From contig JBEKJU010000124.1 in the NCBI GenBank assembly GCA_050011095.1, forward strand, positions 1-9,765: 9,765 nt of DNA. Reading direction: 5' to 3'. The notes beneath the pieces are model-generated. The model saw only the letters and a list, made by a program, of their open reading frames with translations, made no database searches and was not told where the DNA came from. The DNA comes from JBEKJU01 sp050011095 (GTDB taxonomy: Bacteria; Desulfobacterota; Syntrophorhabdia; Syntrophorhabdales; WCHB1-27). The position numbers and the translations under genes are program-made. This document shows positions 1-6,777 of this stretch, piece by piece (within the stretch, counting starts at the first letter, position 1; each line of letters starts with the position of its first letter).

Positions 1-266
1 AGATGAAGGAACTCGGCGACAGGACGGACGAGTACCACCGCACACTCGGCCGTCTCATGAAGGCGAGCAACCTGTCGCTCATCCTCCTCGTCGGTGACGC
101 GATGAAGGCCGCCGCCGCCGAAGTGGGAAACGGCCGGGTGAGTCTCTTCGACGACAAGAAAGGGCTCATCGACTTTGTCAGGGGAAAACTGGAGCGGGAC
201 GATATCGTGCTCGTAAAAGGGTCGAGGGCAGTCGGTCTGGACGAGATAGTGGAGGCCCTGGTCTGA
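1..266 (+). CDS. murF: UDP-N-acetylmuramoyl-tripeptide--D-alanyl-D-alanine ligase (MurF), C-terminal part
   Basis: This is the last 87 codons of murF; the gene enters from the left edge, and bases 1-2 belong to an earlier codon. MurF is the cytoplasmic ATP-dependent ligase that adds D-Ala-D-Ala to UDP-MurNAc-tripeptide. Only the C-terminal Mur ligase domain is visible. It opens with the segment that normally reads GDMxELG (MKELGD here), followed by a His-containing helix (EYHRTLGRL). It ends with the typical DIVLVKGSR motif (visible residues 67-75) and an EIVEAL helix. The ATG at base 3 is internal to the family alignment and is not the gene start. The stop codon shares its final A with the mraY start (TGATG). 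Identification rests on the C-terminal motifs and on the position directly before mraY. The ATP-binding part lies outside the window. Confidence 0.93.
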   Translation, partial: MKELGDRTDEYHRTLGRLMKASNLSLILLVGDAMKAAAAEVGNGRVSLFDDKKGLIDFVRGKLERDDIVLVKGSRAVGLDEIVEALV

Positions 267-1342
267 TGCTGTACCACCTTTTCTTTCTGCTCCACACGAA
301 AATTACCGTCTTTAACGTGTTCCGCTATATTACGTTCCGGACCGTGCTCGCGACCCTCTCCGCCCTCCTCATAAGCTTCTATGTCACCCCGCGGGCCATA
401 AAGAAATTCCAGAAATGGAAGATCAATAACGGAAAGCGGGAGGACGTGCCCGACCGGCACGAGACGAAGAAGGAAACACCCACGATGGGCGGCTTTGTCA
501 TCCTCGTCGCCACCATCATCCCCACGCTGCTCTGGGCTGACCTCTGGAACGAGTACATATGGCTCGTCGTGGGGACGCTCGCCATGTTCGGCGCCATCGG
601 TTTCACGGACGACCTGAAAAAGCTGAGGGGCCGGAAGGGCAAGGGCGTGTCGGGAAGAATGAAGCTCCTCCTCCAGTGCTCGGGGGCCCTGGCGGTCAGC
701 GTGCTCATCTATTCCAAGGGGGCCTTTCTGACCGAGCTCTCCATACCTTTCTTCAAGCACGCCACCCCCAACATAGGGCTTTTCTACGTGCTGGTCTGCG
801 TGTTCATCATCGTGGGCACCTCAAACGCCGTGAACCTGACGGACGGGCTCGACGGGCTCGCCATCGGCCCGGTCCTCACCGTCTCCGCCACCTTCCTGCT
901 CTTCGCGTATCTCGCGGGAAACATAAAGTTCGCCCAGTACCTTCAGATCTTCTATGTCAAGGGCGCGGGGGAGCTGACCATACTGTGCGGGGCGATGCTC
1001 GGCGCGGGCATAGGCTTCCTCTGGTACAACGCGTACCCCGCGGAGCTTTTTATGGGCGACACGGGCTCCCTCTCGCTGGGCGCCGGCCTCGGCGCGATCG
1101 CCGTCATGATCAAGCAGGAATTTCTTCTCGTGATCGTGGGGGGCATATTCGTGATGGAGGCCCTGTCCGTAATCATACAGGTACTCTCTTTCAAATGCAG
1201 GGGGAAGAGGGTGTTCCGCATGGCGCCCATCCACCACCATTTTGAGCTGAAGGGGTGGAACGAGGGAAAGATCGTGGTCCGCTTCTGGATCATCTCGGTC
1301 ATACTCGGCCTCCTGGCGTTGAGCACGTTGAAATTGAGGTAG
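266..1342 (+). CDS. mraY: Phospho-N-acetylmuramoyl-pentapeptide transferase (MraY, lipid I synthase)
   Basis: MraY is an integral membrane enzyme that transfers phospho-MurNAc-pentapeptide from UDP to undecaprenyl phosphate, giving lipid I on the cytoplasmic face. The 358-residue product has the usual family length. Visible motifs are TPTMGG (71-76), the Asp pair in GFTDD (115-116), NAVNLTDGLDG (187-197), FMGDTGS (262-268, with catalytic-site Asp265), and the PIHHHFE His cluster (321-327). About ten hydrophobic segments separate them. The N-terminus (MLYHLFFLLH, then FNVFRYITFRT) matches the family, so the ATG at 266 is well supported. It lies 10 bases after GGAGG (251-255) inside murF and overlaps the murF stop by one base. 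All expected catalytic residues are present and nothing looks broken. Confidence 0.98.
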   Translation: MLYHLFFLLHTKITVFNVFRYITFRTVLATLSALLISFYVTPRAIKKFQKWKINNGKREDVPDRHETKKETPTMGGFVILVATIIPTLLWADLWNEYIWLVVGTLAMFGAIGFTDDLKKLRGRKGKGVSGRMKLLLQCSGALAVSVLIYSKGAFLTELSIPFFKHATPNIGLFYVLVCVFIIVGTSNAVNLTDGLDGLAIGPVLTVSATFLLFAYLAGNIKFAQYLQIFYVKGAGELTILCGAMLGAGIGFLWYNAYPAELFMGDTGSLSLGAGLGAIAVMIKQEFLLVIVGGIFVMEALSVIIQVLSFKCRGKRVFRMAPIHHHFELKGWNEGKIVVRFWIISVILGLLALSTLKLR

Positions 1343-1349
1343 AGGAACC

Positions 1350-2687
1350 ATGGGCAACGACTTCGATATTCCCGCTTCCGTTCTCGTCGCAGGCCTTGGG
1401 GCGAGCGGCATCTCCGCCGTGAAACTGCTGGCGGATAAGGGCAGGAAGGTGACCGTTACCGACATGAAGGATGAGCGCGATTTGCAGGATGCCCTGAAGG
1501 CCCTTCAGGATGTCCCCTTCACCGGCCGGTTCGGCGGACACGTGCGGAGGGATTTTCTGGACCACGGGCTGATCGTGATAAGCCCCGGCATTGCGGGGGA
1601 CCACCCCTTCCTCGTGGAGGCGCGGCAAAACGGCTCGCGGGTCATCGGAGAGGTGGAGCTTGCGTCGCGCTTCATCGAGGAGCCTATTATCGCGATCACC
1701 GGCACGAACGGCAAGACGACGACCACCACGCTCCTGGGCCGCCTTTTCACCGAGGCCTCACACAATGTCTTCGTGGGCGGGAATATAGGCGAGCCCCTCG
1801 TCAACTACGTGCTGGCCGGCCGGAAGGCGGATTTCGTGATCGCCGAGATAAGCAGCTTTCAGTTGGAGACGATCGACGCCTTCAGGCCTCATACGGCGAT
1901 CCTCCTCAACATCACCGAGGACCACCTTGACCGCTACGCGGCGTTCGCCGACTACGTCGCGGCAAAGATGAGAATCTTCGAAAATCAGACCCCCGCTGAC
2001 GAGGGCCTTCTCTCGACGGAGATCGGGGGCGCGGGCGGCATCGCCGCAAGGAGATACTATTTCTCGACCCGGTCCGCCCTGGAGGAGGGGGCTTTTCTTG
2101 AGGACGGCATGCTCCGCCTACGGGTGGCAGGCCGGGAATTCTCGTACAGGCGGGACCTTTCGCCCCTCGTCGGTATCCACAACAGCGAAAATCTCCTCGC
2201 CGCCCTCCTTACGGCCCACCTCTACGGCATCGACGGGGAAATAATCGAAAAGACCGTAAGGGGCTTCAACGGACTTGCCCACAGGGCGGAGTTCGTCAAG
2301 GAGATAGGCGGCGTCAGGTTCTACAACGACTCCAAGGCGACGAACGTCGACGCCACGAGAAGGGCCCTCGAGGGTATGGAGGGGGCCGTCATCCTCATCG
2401 CGGGCGGGAAGGATAAGGGGGGGAGCTATGGCTTTATCACCCCTCTGGCCGGAAGGATAAAGGGTCTCGTGCTCATTGGAGAGGCGCGGCAAAGGATCGA
2501 GGACGAGCTTGGCCCCCATGTCCCGACCTATGCCGAGGAAGGCCTCCGGGAGGCGGTAAAACGGGCCTTTCATCTGGCAAAAAACGGAGATACCGTGCTT
2601 TTCTCCCCCATGTGCTCGAGTTTCGACATGTTCGAGAACTACAAGGCGCGGGGAGATGCGTTCAGGCAGATCGTGGAGGGCTTGTGA
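1350..2687 (+). CDS. murD: UDP-N-acetylmuramoyl-L-alanine--D-glutamate ligase (MurD)
   Basis: MurD is the cytoplasmic ligase that adds D-glutamate to UDP-MurNAc-L-Ala using ATP. The 445 residues show the three Mur domains. The N-terminal Rossmann domain has VAGLGASG (13-20) and ISPGI (77-81). The central domain has the P-loop GTNGKTTTT (118-126), GNIGEPL (144-150), EISSFQLE (166-173), NITEDHLDRY (187-196), and a Lys at 206 in AKMRIF that fits the carbamylated lysine of the family. The C-terminal domain has HRAE (311-314), NDSKATN (326-332), AGGKDKGG (351-358) and SPMCSSFDMF (419-428). The ATG is preceded by GAGGTAGAGG (1336-1345) and lies 7 bases after mraY. The stop overlaps the GTG start of the next gene by four bases. 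It is an ordinary intact MurD. Confidence 0.98.
   Translation: MGNDFDIPASVLVAGLGASGISAVKLLADKGRKVTVTDMKDERDLQDALKALQDVPFTGRFGGHVRRDFLDHGLIVISPGIAGDHPFLVEARQNGSRVIGEVELASRFIEEPIIAITGTNGKTTTTTLLGRLFTEASHNVFVGGNIGEPLVNYVLAGRKADFVIAEISSFQLETIDAFRPHTAILLNITEDHLDRYAAFADYVAAKMRIFENQTPADEGLLSTEIGGAGGIAARRYYFSTRSALEEGAFLEDGMLRLRVAGREFSYRRDLSPLVGIHNSENLLAALLTAHLYGIDGEIIEKTVRGFNGLAHRAEFVKEIGGVRFYNDSKATNVDATRRALEGMEGAVILIAGGKDKGGSYGFITPLAGRIKGLVLIGEARQRIEDELGPHVPTYAEEGLREAVKRAFHLAKNGDTVLFSPMCSSFDMFENYKARGDAFRQIVEGL
2675..2679 (+). promoter_or_regulatory. Ribosome binding site deciding the GTG start of the ftsW-slot gene
   Basis: GGAGG at the 3' end of murD lies 4 bases before GTG 2684. With the GTGA overlap, it argues for starting at 2684 rather than at the next in-frame ATG (2744), which would cut off the first membrane segment. 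Confidence 0.55.
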
Positions 2688-3469
2688 GAAGAACGGTCGT
2701 CCTTGTCATATCATGCCTCTTCCTCTTCTGCCTCTTCCATCCCATGACCGTGGCGAAGACGTTCCTTCTCTGCCTCTCCATGACATCTGCCTACATTGTA
2801 TCCCGGGTCCCTCCGCGGTACCTCCTTGCCTCCAAATATCCCCTCATAGGGTTCTGCCTTGCGCTCCCATGCGTGCTCATCTTTTATCCGGCCTTGAGGC
2901 CCTACCACGCAATTGCCGGGGCCGCCATGTTTTTCGCCTTCTACGGCATGGCCCTCTTTCTCGTCACGACCGAAGACAAGGGCAGGGAGGTCTACAAGGA
3001 GGTCCTCGGTCTGTCCCTTCTCTACGGGGCATCGTGCCTCAACCTCGTCCTGACGGGCCATTCCGAGTTGATCCTTCCCCAATCCATCTCGGTGCTCGTC
3101 TTCCTGTTCATCATCAACCGGGTGAGGATCATGCCTTTCATCGCGGCATACACGGTCGTGTGCATGATCTTTCTCGCGGTGAAGGGCGTATCCGTGCTGG
3201 GGCAGGACGTTCTGCTTCAGAACGCCGAACGCTACACGCTCCTCGCATGCGCCTTCGCGCTCCTGCTCATGACCTTCGTGGCCTTTCTGAAAAGGACGGA
3301 TTTCATAAGCGTTCTCGCCTTTTTCGGCCTCCTTTATGTCTCTGTGGATCTCCTCATGTCCGTTGGTTTCAGACTCAAGGGCGTCCTGCTCTACCAGCCC
3401 GTGGCCGCGCTCTTCATCATGGGGCCGCTCGTGGGGATGATAATGAAGGGAGGGAAGGAGCGCGCATGA
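2684..3469 (+). CDS. Unrecognised multi-pass membrane protein in the position usually held by ftsW
   Basis: I do not recognise this 261-residue protein. It has about ten hydrophobic segments, roughly at 4-19, 22-39, 53-69, 74-95, 105-123, 130-146, 149-168, 182-201, 206-226 and 234-254. Positive charges fall at the N-terminal RR, SRVPPRYLLASK (40-51), EDKGREVYKE (97-106), NRVR (145-148), FLKR (201-204) and the KGGKER tail (255-260). By the positive-inside rule this gives ten crossings with both ends cytoplasmic. The longest outer loop (about 169-181) lies between segments 7 and 8. Eight cysteines lie in or near the membrane segments. I see no FtsW/RodA catalytic or C-terminal signature, and SEDS proteins are usually 360-400 residues. 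The GTG start (2684) overlaps the murD stop as GTGA, with GGAGG just upstream; the stop overlaps murG as ATGA. A longer reading from ATG 2612 would lie inside murD and is unlikely. Codon use resembles the neighbours. Expression with lipid II genes suggests an envelope role, but function is unknown. Confidence 0.85.
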   Translation: MRRTVVLVISCLFLFCLFHPMTVAKTFLLCLSMTSAYIVSRVPPRYLLASKYPLIGFCLALPCVLIFYPALRPYHAIAGAAMFFAFYGMALFLVTTEDKGREVYKEVLGLSLLYGASCLNLVLTGHSELILPQSISVLVFLFIINRVRIMPFIAAYTVVCMIFLAVKGVSVLGQDVLLQNAERYTLLACAFALLLMTFVAFLKRTDFISVLAFFGLLYVSVDLLMSVGFRLKGVLLYQPVAALFIMGPLVGMIMKGGKERA

Positions 3470-4530
3470 AGCTTCTCATCGCGGCGGGAGGGACAGGGGG
3501 TCACATCTTCCCCGGCATATCGGTGGCAGAGGCATTCAGCGCCGAGATGGCGGGAGAGGTGTTTTTTACCGGGACGCCGTACGGTCTCGAAGGGACGCTC
3601 GTCCCCACGTACGGTTACAGGCTCGTCACGATAGAGGCGCGGCCCTTTTCAGGCACGAGCGCACGCGCCAAGGCGAGGACACTGGCGGCCGTCCTGCGGG
3701 GAACGCTCCAGGGGCGGCGGCTCATAAAGGCGGAGAGGCCCGACGCCATCCTCGGCATGGGCGGCTTCACCTCCGTCCCCATTGTCCTCGCAGGTCTCTC
3801 CCTCGGCGTGCCCTGCTTCATTCACGAGCAGAACGTCTCGCCCGGCATGGCGAACAGGCTTTTGGCCGGAAGGGTCAGGGCCACCTTCGTCAGCTTCGCG
3901 GAGACCGCGCGATATCTCAAGGCGAGGCAGGTCGTCCACACGGGGAACCCCATCCGGAAGACCATGCGGGGGAAGCGGGAGGAGAAAGGGACTTCAGATT
4001 TCGCCATATTCGTCTTCGGAGGAAGCAGGGGGGCGAGGAGCATAAACGACGCCGTCCTTGGACTGCTTCCCTATCTCGACGCCCAGGGGAGGACAGTGCT
4101 CTACCATCAGACGGGACAAGAGGACTTCGAGCGGATCGCGGCGGGCTACAACGGCGCCCGGGCCGTTCACGAGGTCTTTCCCTTCACGGACCGGATGGAA
4201 AAATACTACAACCTCGCCGACCTGGTCATCGCACGGGCAGGGGCCTCCGCAATCTTCGAGCTTTCCTACTTCAGGAGGCCGGCGATCCTCATCCCCTATC
4301 CCTTCGCGGCAGGCGGTCATCAGTCGAAGAATGCGGCCCATGTGGAGAACCTGGGGGGCGGATACGTGATAGAGAACCGCGAGCTTTCGGGAAAGACGCT
4401 TTATGCGCCCATCAGGGAGCTTCGGGAAAATCGGGAGCGTCTCGCCCGCATGGCGGAAAATATCGGATCGATTTACGTAGAGGATGCGGAGAAGAAGGTG
4501 ATAAGGGGGATACAGGCAGGTGTTTCATAA
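3466..4530 (+). CDS. murG: UDP-GlcNAc:lipid I GlcNAc transferase (MurG, lipid II synthase)
   Basis: MurG is a peripheral membrane GT-B glycosyltransferase (family GT28) on the cytoplasmic face. It adds GlcNAc from UDP-GlcNAc to lipid I to make lipid II. The 354-residue product has normal length. The N-terminal acceptor domain has GGTGGH (8-13), GMGGFTS (97-103) and HEQN (120-123), then GNPIR (160-164). The C-terminal nucleotide-sugar domain has FGGSRGA (184-190), HQTG (214-217), RAGASAIFE (257-265, where Glu265 fits the UDP-contacting Glu) and GGHQSKNA (283-290). The ATG is 5 bases after AGGGAAGGAG (3451-3460) and overlaps the previous stop by four bases. Any longer in-frame upstream reading would run through the preceding gene and is not real. 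The end overlaps the murC start by 11 bases. Confidence 0.98.
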   Translation: MKLLIAAGGTGGHIFPGISVAEAFSAEMAGEVFFTGTPYGLEGTLVPTYGYRLVTIEARPFSGTSARAKARTLAAVLRGTLQGRRLIKAERPDAILGMGGFTSVPIVLAGLSLGVPCFIHEQNVSPGMANRLLAGRVRATFVSFAETARYLKARQVVHTGNPIRKTMRGKREEKGTSDFAIFVFGGSRGARSINDAVLGLLPYLDAQGRTVLYHQTGQEDFERIAAGYNGARAVHEVFPFTDRMEKYYNLADLVIARAGASAIFELSYFRRPAILIPYPFAAGGHQSKNAAHVENLGGGYVIENRELSGKTLYAPIRELRENRERLARMAENIGSIYVEDAEKKVIRGIQAGVS

Positions 4531-5893
4531 GATAGAGAAGATCCATTTTATCGGCATCGGCGGCATAGGGATGAGCGGAATCGCCGAAGTGCTTTTGAAC
4601 CTCGGGTTCAAGGTGACCGGATCGGACCTCCGAAGGACGGACACCACCGAGAGGCTGGAGCGGCTCGGGGCACAGGTCTTTTACGGCCACGCGGAGGAGA
4701 ATGTGCGGGATGTCCACGTCGTCGTGATATCGTCCGCCGTGAAGGCGGATAACCCCGAGGTCAAAGAGGCCGTGAAGCGCGCCATACCCGTGATCCAAAG
4801 GGCGGAAATGCTTGCGGAGCTGATGCGGATGAAGTACAGCGTGGCTGTGGCCGGCGCCCACGGCAAGACCACCACGACCTCCCTCGTTGCGTCGGTGCTC
4901 CGGAGCGCAGGCCTCGACCCGACGTGCGTCATAGGTGGAAAACTCAACAGCCTGGGAACGAACGCGAAGCTCGGCTCAAGCCAGTACCTCGTCGCCGAGG
5001 CGGACGAGAGCGACGGCACCTTCCTCATACTCTTTCCGACGCTGGCCGTTGTCACGAACATCGACCTGGAGCACCTCGACTTCTATTCAGGGTTGGAGGA
5101 GATCAAGAACGCCTTTCTCGCGTTCATGAACAAGGTCCCCTTCTTCGGCCTCGTCATCCTGTGCGTTGACAATGAGAACCTCGCGAGCCTGATCCCCCTC
5201 CTGAAGAGGAGGCATATGACGTACGGCCTTTCGGAAAAGGCGGAACTCCGGGCGGTCGACCTCCATCACAACGGCTTCAGCACCCGGTTCACCGTGCTCT
5301 ACAAGGGGGAGAAACTGGGAGAGGTGAACCTCGCGACACCAGGGGTACACAATGTGGTGAATGCCCTCGCGGCGATAGCGGTCGGCATGGAGCTTGATAT
5401 CGACTTCGCCGTGACGCGCGACGCCCTCGGCCAGTTCTCCGGCATCCATCGAAGACTGCAGCTCAAATGTGACGGGGAGATCAAGCTCGTCGACGACTAC
5501 GGCCACCACCCTACCGAGATAAGGGCCACCCTCTCGGCGCTGCGCAGCATGTGGAAGGGGAGGCTGGTCGTCGCCTTTCAGCCGCACCGGTATTCGAGGA
5601 CAAAGGCCCTGGCCGGAGAATTCGTCACGTCTTTTGGGGATGCGGACGTGCTGGTCGTCACGGAGATATACGCGGCCTCCGAGGAGAGAATAGATGGCGT
5701 CTCCGGCAAGGGCCTGGCCGAGCGCATACGGTCGGGGGGACATCCCAACGTGACCTTTGCCCCTACGAAAGAGGAGATTGTCCGCACTGTGGCCGGCATC
5801 GCCGCGCCCGGCGATATGGTCGTCACCCTCGGCGCGGGCGACATATACAAGGTGGGAGAGGAGCTTACCGATCTATGGAGCCGCAAGGCATAA
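4520..5893 (+). CDS. murC: UDP-N-acetylmuramate--L-alanine ligase (MurC)
   Basis: MurC is the cytoplasmic ligase that adds L-alanine to UDP-MurNAc, the first peptide stem step. The 457 residues carry the family motifs in order. These are the GIGGIGMSG nucleotide fold (12-20), the P-loop GAHGKTTTT (112-120), GGKLNSLG (139-146), EADESDGTF (160-168), NIDLEHLDFY (180-189), PGVHNVVNALAA (274-285), GIHRRLQ (308-314), DDYGHHPTE (325-333), FQPHRYSRT (353-361) and EIYAASE (382-388). The start is GTG at 4520, within the end of murG. It places the nucleotide fold at the usual distance from the N-terminus, and no other good in-frame start exists before Met18. A purine-rich AAGGGGGA lies about 10 bases upstream. 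The stop lies inside murB. Confidence 0.98.
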   Translation: MFHKIEKIHFIGIGGIGMSGIAEVLLNLGFKVTGSDLRRTDTTERLERLGAQVFYGHAEENVRDVHVVVISSAVKADNPEVKEAVKRAIPVIQRAEMLAELMRMKYSVAVAGAHGKTTTTSLVASVLRSAGLDPTCVIGGKLNSLGTNAKLGSSQYLVAEADESDGTFLILFPTLAVVTNIDLEHLDFYSGLEEIKNAFLAFMNKVPFFGLVILCVDNENLASLIPLLKRRHMTYGLSEKAELRAVDLHHNGFSTRFTVLYKGEKLGEVNLATPGVHNVVNALAAIAVGMELDIDFAVTRDALGQFSGIHRRLQLKCDGEIKLVDDYGHHPTEIRATLSALRSMWKGRLVVAFQPHRYSRTKALAGEFVTSFGDADVLVVTEIYAASEERIDGVSGKGLAERIRSGGHPNVTFAPTKEEIVRTVAGIAAPGDMVVTLGAGDIYKVGEELTDLWSRKA

Positions 5894-6777
5894 GGCTGCA
5901 GATCGTGAGAAACGTGCCCATGAAGAGGTACACGTCGATGAAGGTGGGGGGACCGGCCCCGTACCTGATCTACCCGGAAGATGAAGGGGGCGTGCAGGAG
6001 GCGGTTGCCTGGCTGCGCGGGCGTGGGCTTCCCTTCCGGTTCCTCGGGAACGGGACGAATGTCATCGTTTCGGACCGGGGATTGGATGGGGGACTGATAC
6101 GGATGACCAGGATGAGACATCTCCGGTTCAAAAAGACGGAGACGGGCGCCCTGGTGGAAGCGGGGGGCGGTCTTTCCCTGAAGGCCCTCATCAGGGCCGC
6201 CGCGGCGAGGGGCCTTGCCGGGGTTGAAAGGCTCTTCGGCATCCCCGGCACCGTGGGCGGCGCAATCAAGATGAACGCGGGAAGCTTCGGCGTCGCCATC
6301 TCCGATTGCCTGATTTCCGTGAAGTATGTGGATGAGGAGAATGATGTGCGCACCATCGGAAGGGACCGGATGGGATTCGCCTACAGAAGCTCGCCTTTCT
6401 CCGATGGCGCATGCATCCTGGAGGCGACCCTGGAACTCGTCCGGGCAGACCATGAGCGGATAAAGGCGGACATGGAGTACGTCTGGCGCGAGCGTATCGA
6501 TAAACATCCCATGGATTTGGCCTCCGCCGGCTCGGTCTTCAAGAACGGAAACGGCGTCCCCTCGTGGCGATACATCGACCGGGCGGGCCTGCGGGGCCTC
6601 AGGATCGGCAATGCCTGCGTCTCGGAGCGGCATCCGAATTTTATCGTGAATATGGGCGGCACGTCCGCCTCCGATATAAAGCGCCTTATCGAGACCGTGA
6701 AAAAGGGTGTGGCTGAGGCGACGGGCGTCGCCTTGGAAACAGAGGTGGAGTTATGGGGGTTCGATGATGACGCGTGA
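5875..6777 (+). CDS. murB: UDP-N-acetylenolpyruvoylglucosamine reductase (MurB)
   Basis: MurB is the FAD-dependent cytoplasmic reductase that uses NADPH to turn UDP-GlcNAc-enolpyruvate into UDP-MurNAc. The 300-residue product fits the shorter (type II) MurB group. It shows the FAD-binding segments FLGNGTNVIVSD (56-67) and GIPGTVGGAIKMNAG (122-136). FAYRSSPF (168-175) contains Arg171, SAGSVFKN (217-224) contains Ser220 as the expected proton donor, and LETEVELWG (287-295) has Glu290 in the place of the catalytic glutamate. The ATG at 5875 lies inside murC (19-base overlap), about 11 bases after GAGAGGAG (5856-5863). It leaves a short lead before the conserved NVPMKRYTSMKVGG segment. A GTG near 5905 or the ATG near 5920 would also keep the domain, so the exact start is a little uncertain. 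The longer in-frame reading upstream is a shadow of murC. Confidence 0.96.
   Translation: MEPQGIRLQIVRNVPMKRYTSMKVGGPAPYLIYPEDEGGVQEAVAWLRGRGLPFRFLGNGTNVIVSDRGLDGGLIRMTRMRHLRFKKTETGALVEAGGGLSLKALIRAAAARGLAGVERLFGIPGTVGGAIKMNAGSFGVAISDCLISVKYVDEENDVRTIGRDRMGFAYRSSPFSDGACILEATLELVRADHERIKADMEYVWRERIDKHPMDLASAGSVFKNGNGVPSWRYIDRAGLRGLRIGNACVSERHPNFIVNMGGTSASDIKRLIETVKKGVAEATGVALETEVELWGFDDDA
6755..6759 (+). promoter_or_regulatory. Ribosome binding site that bears on the ddl start
   Basis: A GGGGG run inside the murB 3' end lies 4 bases before ATG 6764 and 7 bases before ATG 6767. The second spacing is closer to the optimum, so the true first Met may be the second one. A GAGGTGGAG run (6742-6750) further upstream would suit the first ATG (13 bases) less well. 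The choice changes the protein by a single residue. Confidence 0.4.

Noticed and set aside
559..1245. 228-codon + strand frame inside mraY
   Set aside because: Out-of-frame reading of mraY; its Arg/His/Gly-rich composition is typical of frame-shifted GC-rich sequence.
2612..2683. Longer N-terminus for the ftsW-slot protein from ATG 2612
   Set aside because: The extra 24 residues are an out-of-frame reading of the conserved MurD C-terminus and are charged, unlike the rest. The GTG at 2684 has a ribosome binding site and the coupling overlap.
2684..3469. Annotating the 2684-3469 gene as ftsW, or as the Amj lipid II flippase, by position and size
   Set aside because: No FtsW signature residues are visible and the length is far too short. 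Amj is similar in size, but I see no sequence resemblance. Position alone does not justify a gene name.
5578..6633. 351-codon open frame on the - strand opposite murC and murB
   Set aside because: Antisense shadow: rich in Arg, Pro and Gly with no family motifs, while the + strand encodes the full MurB motif set.
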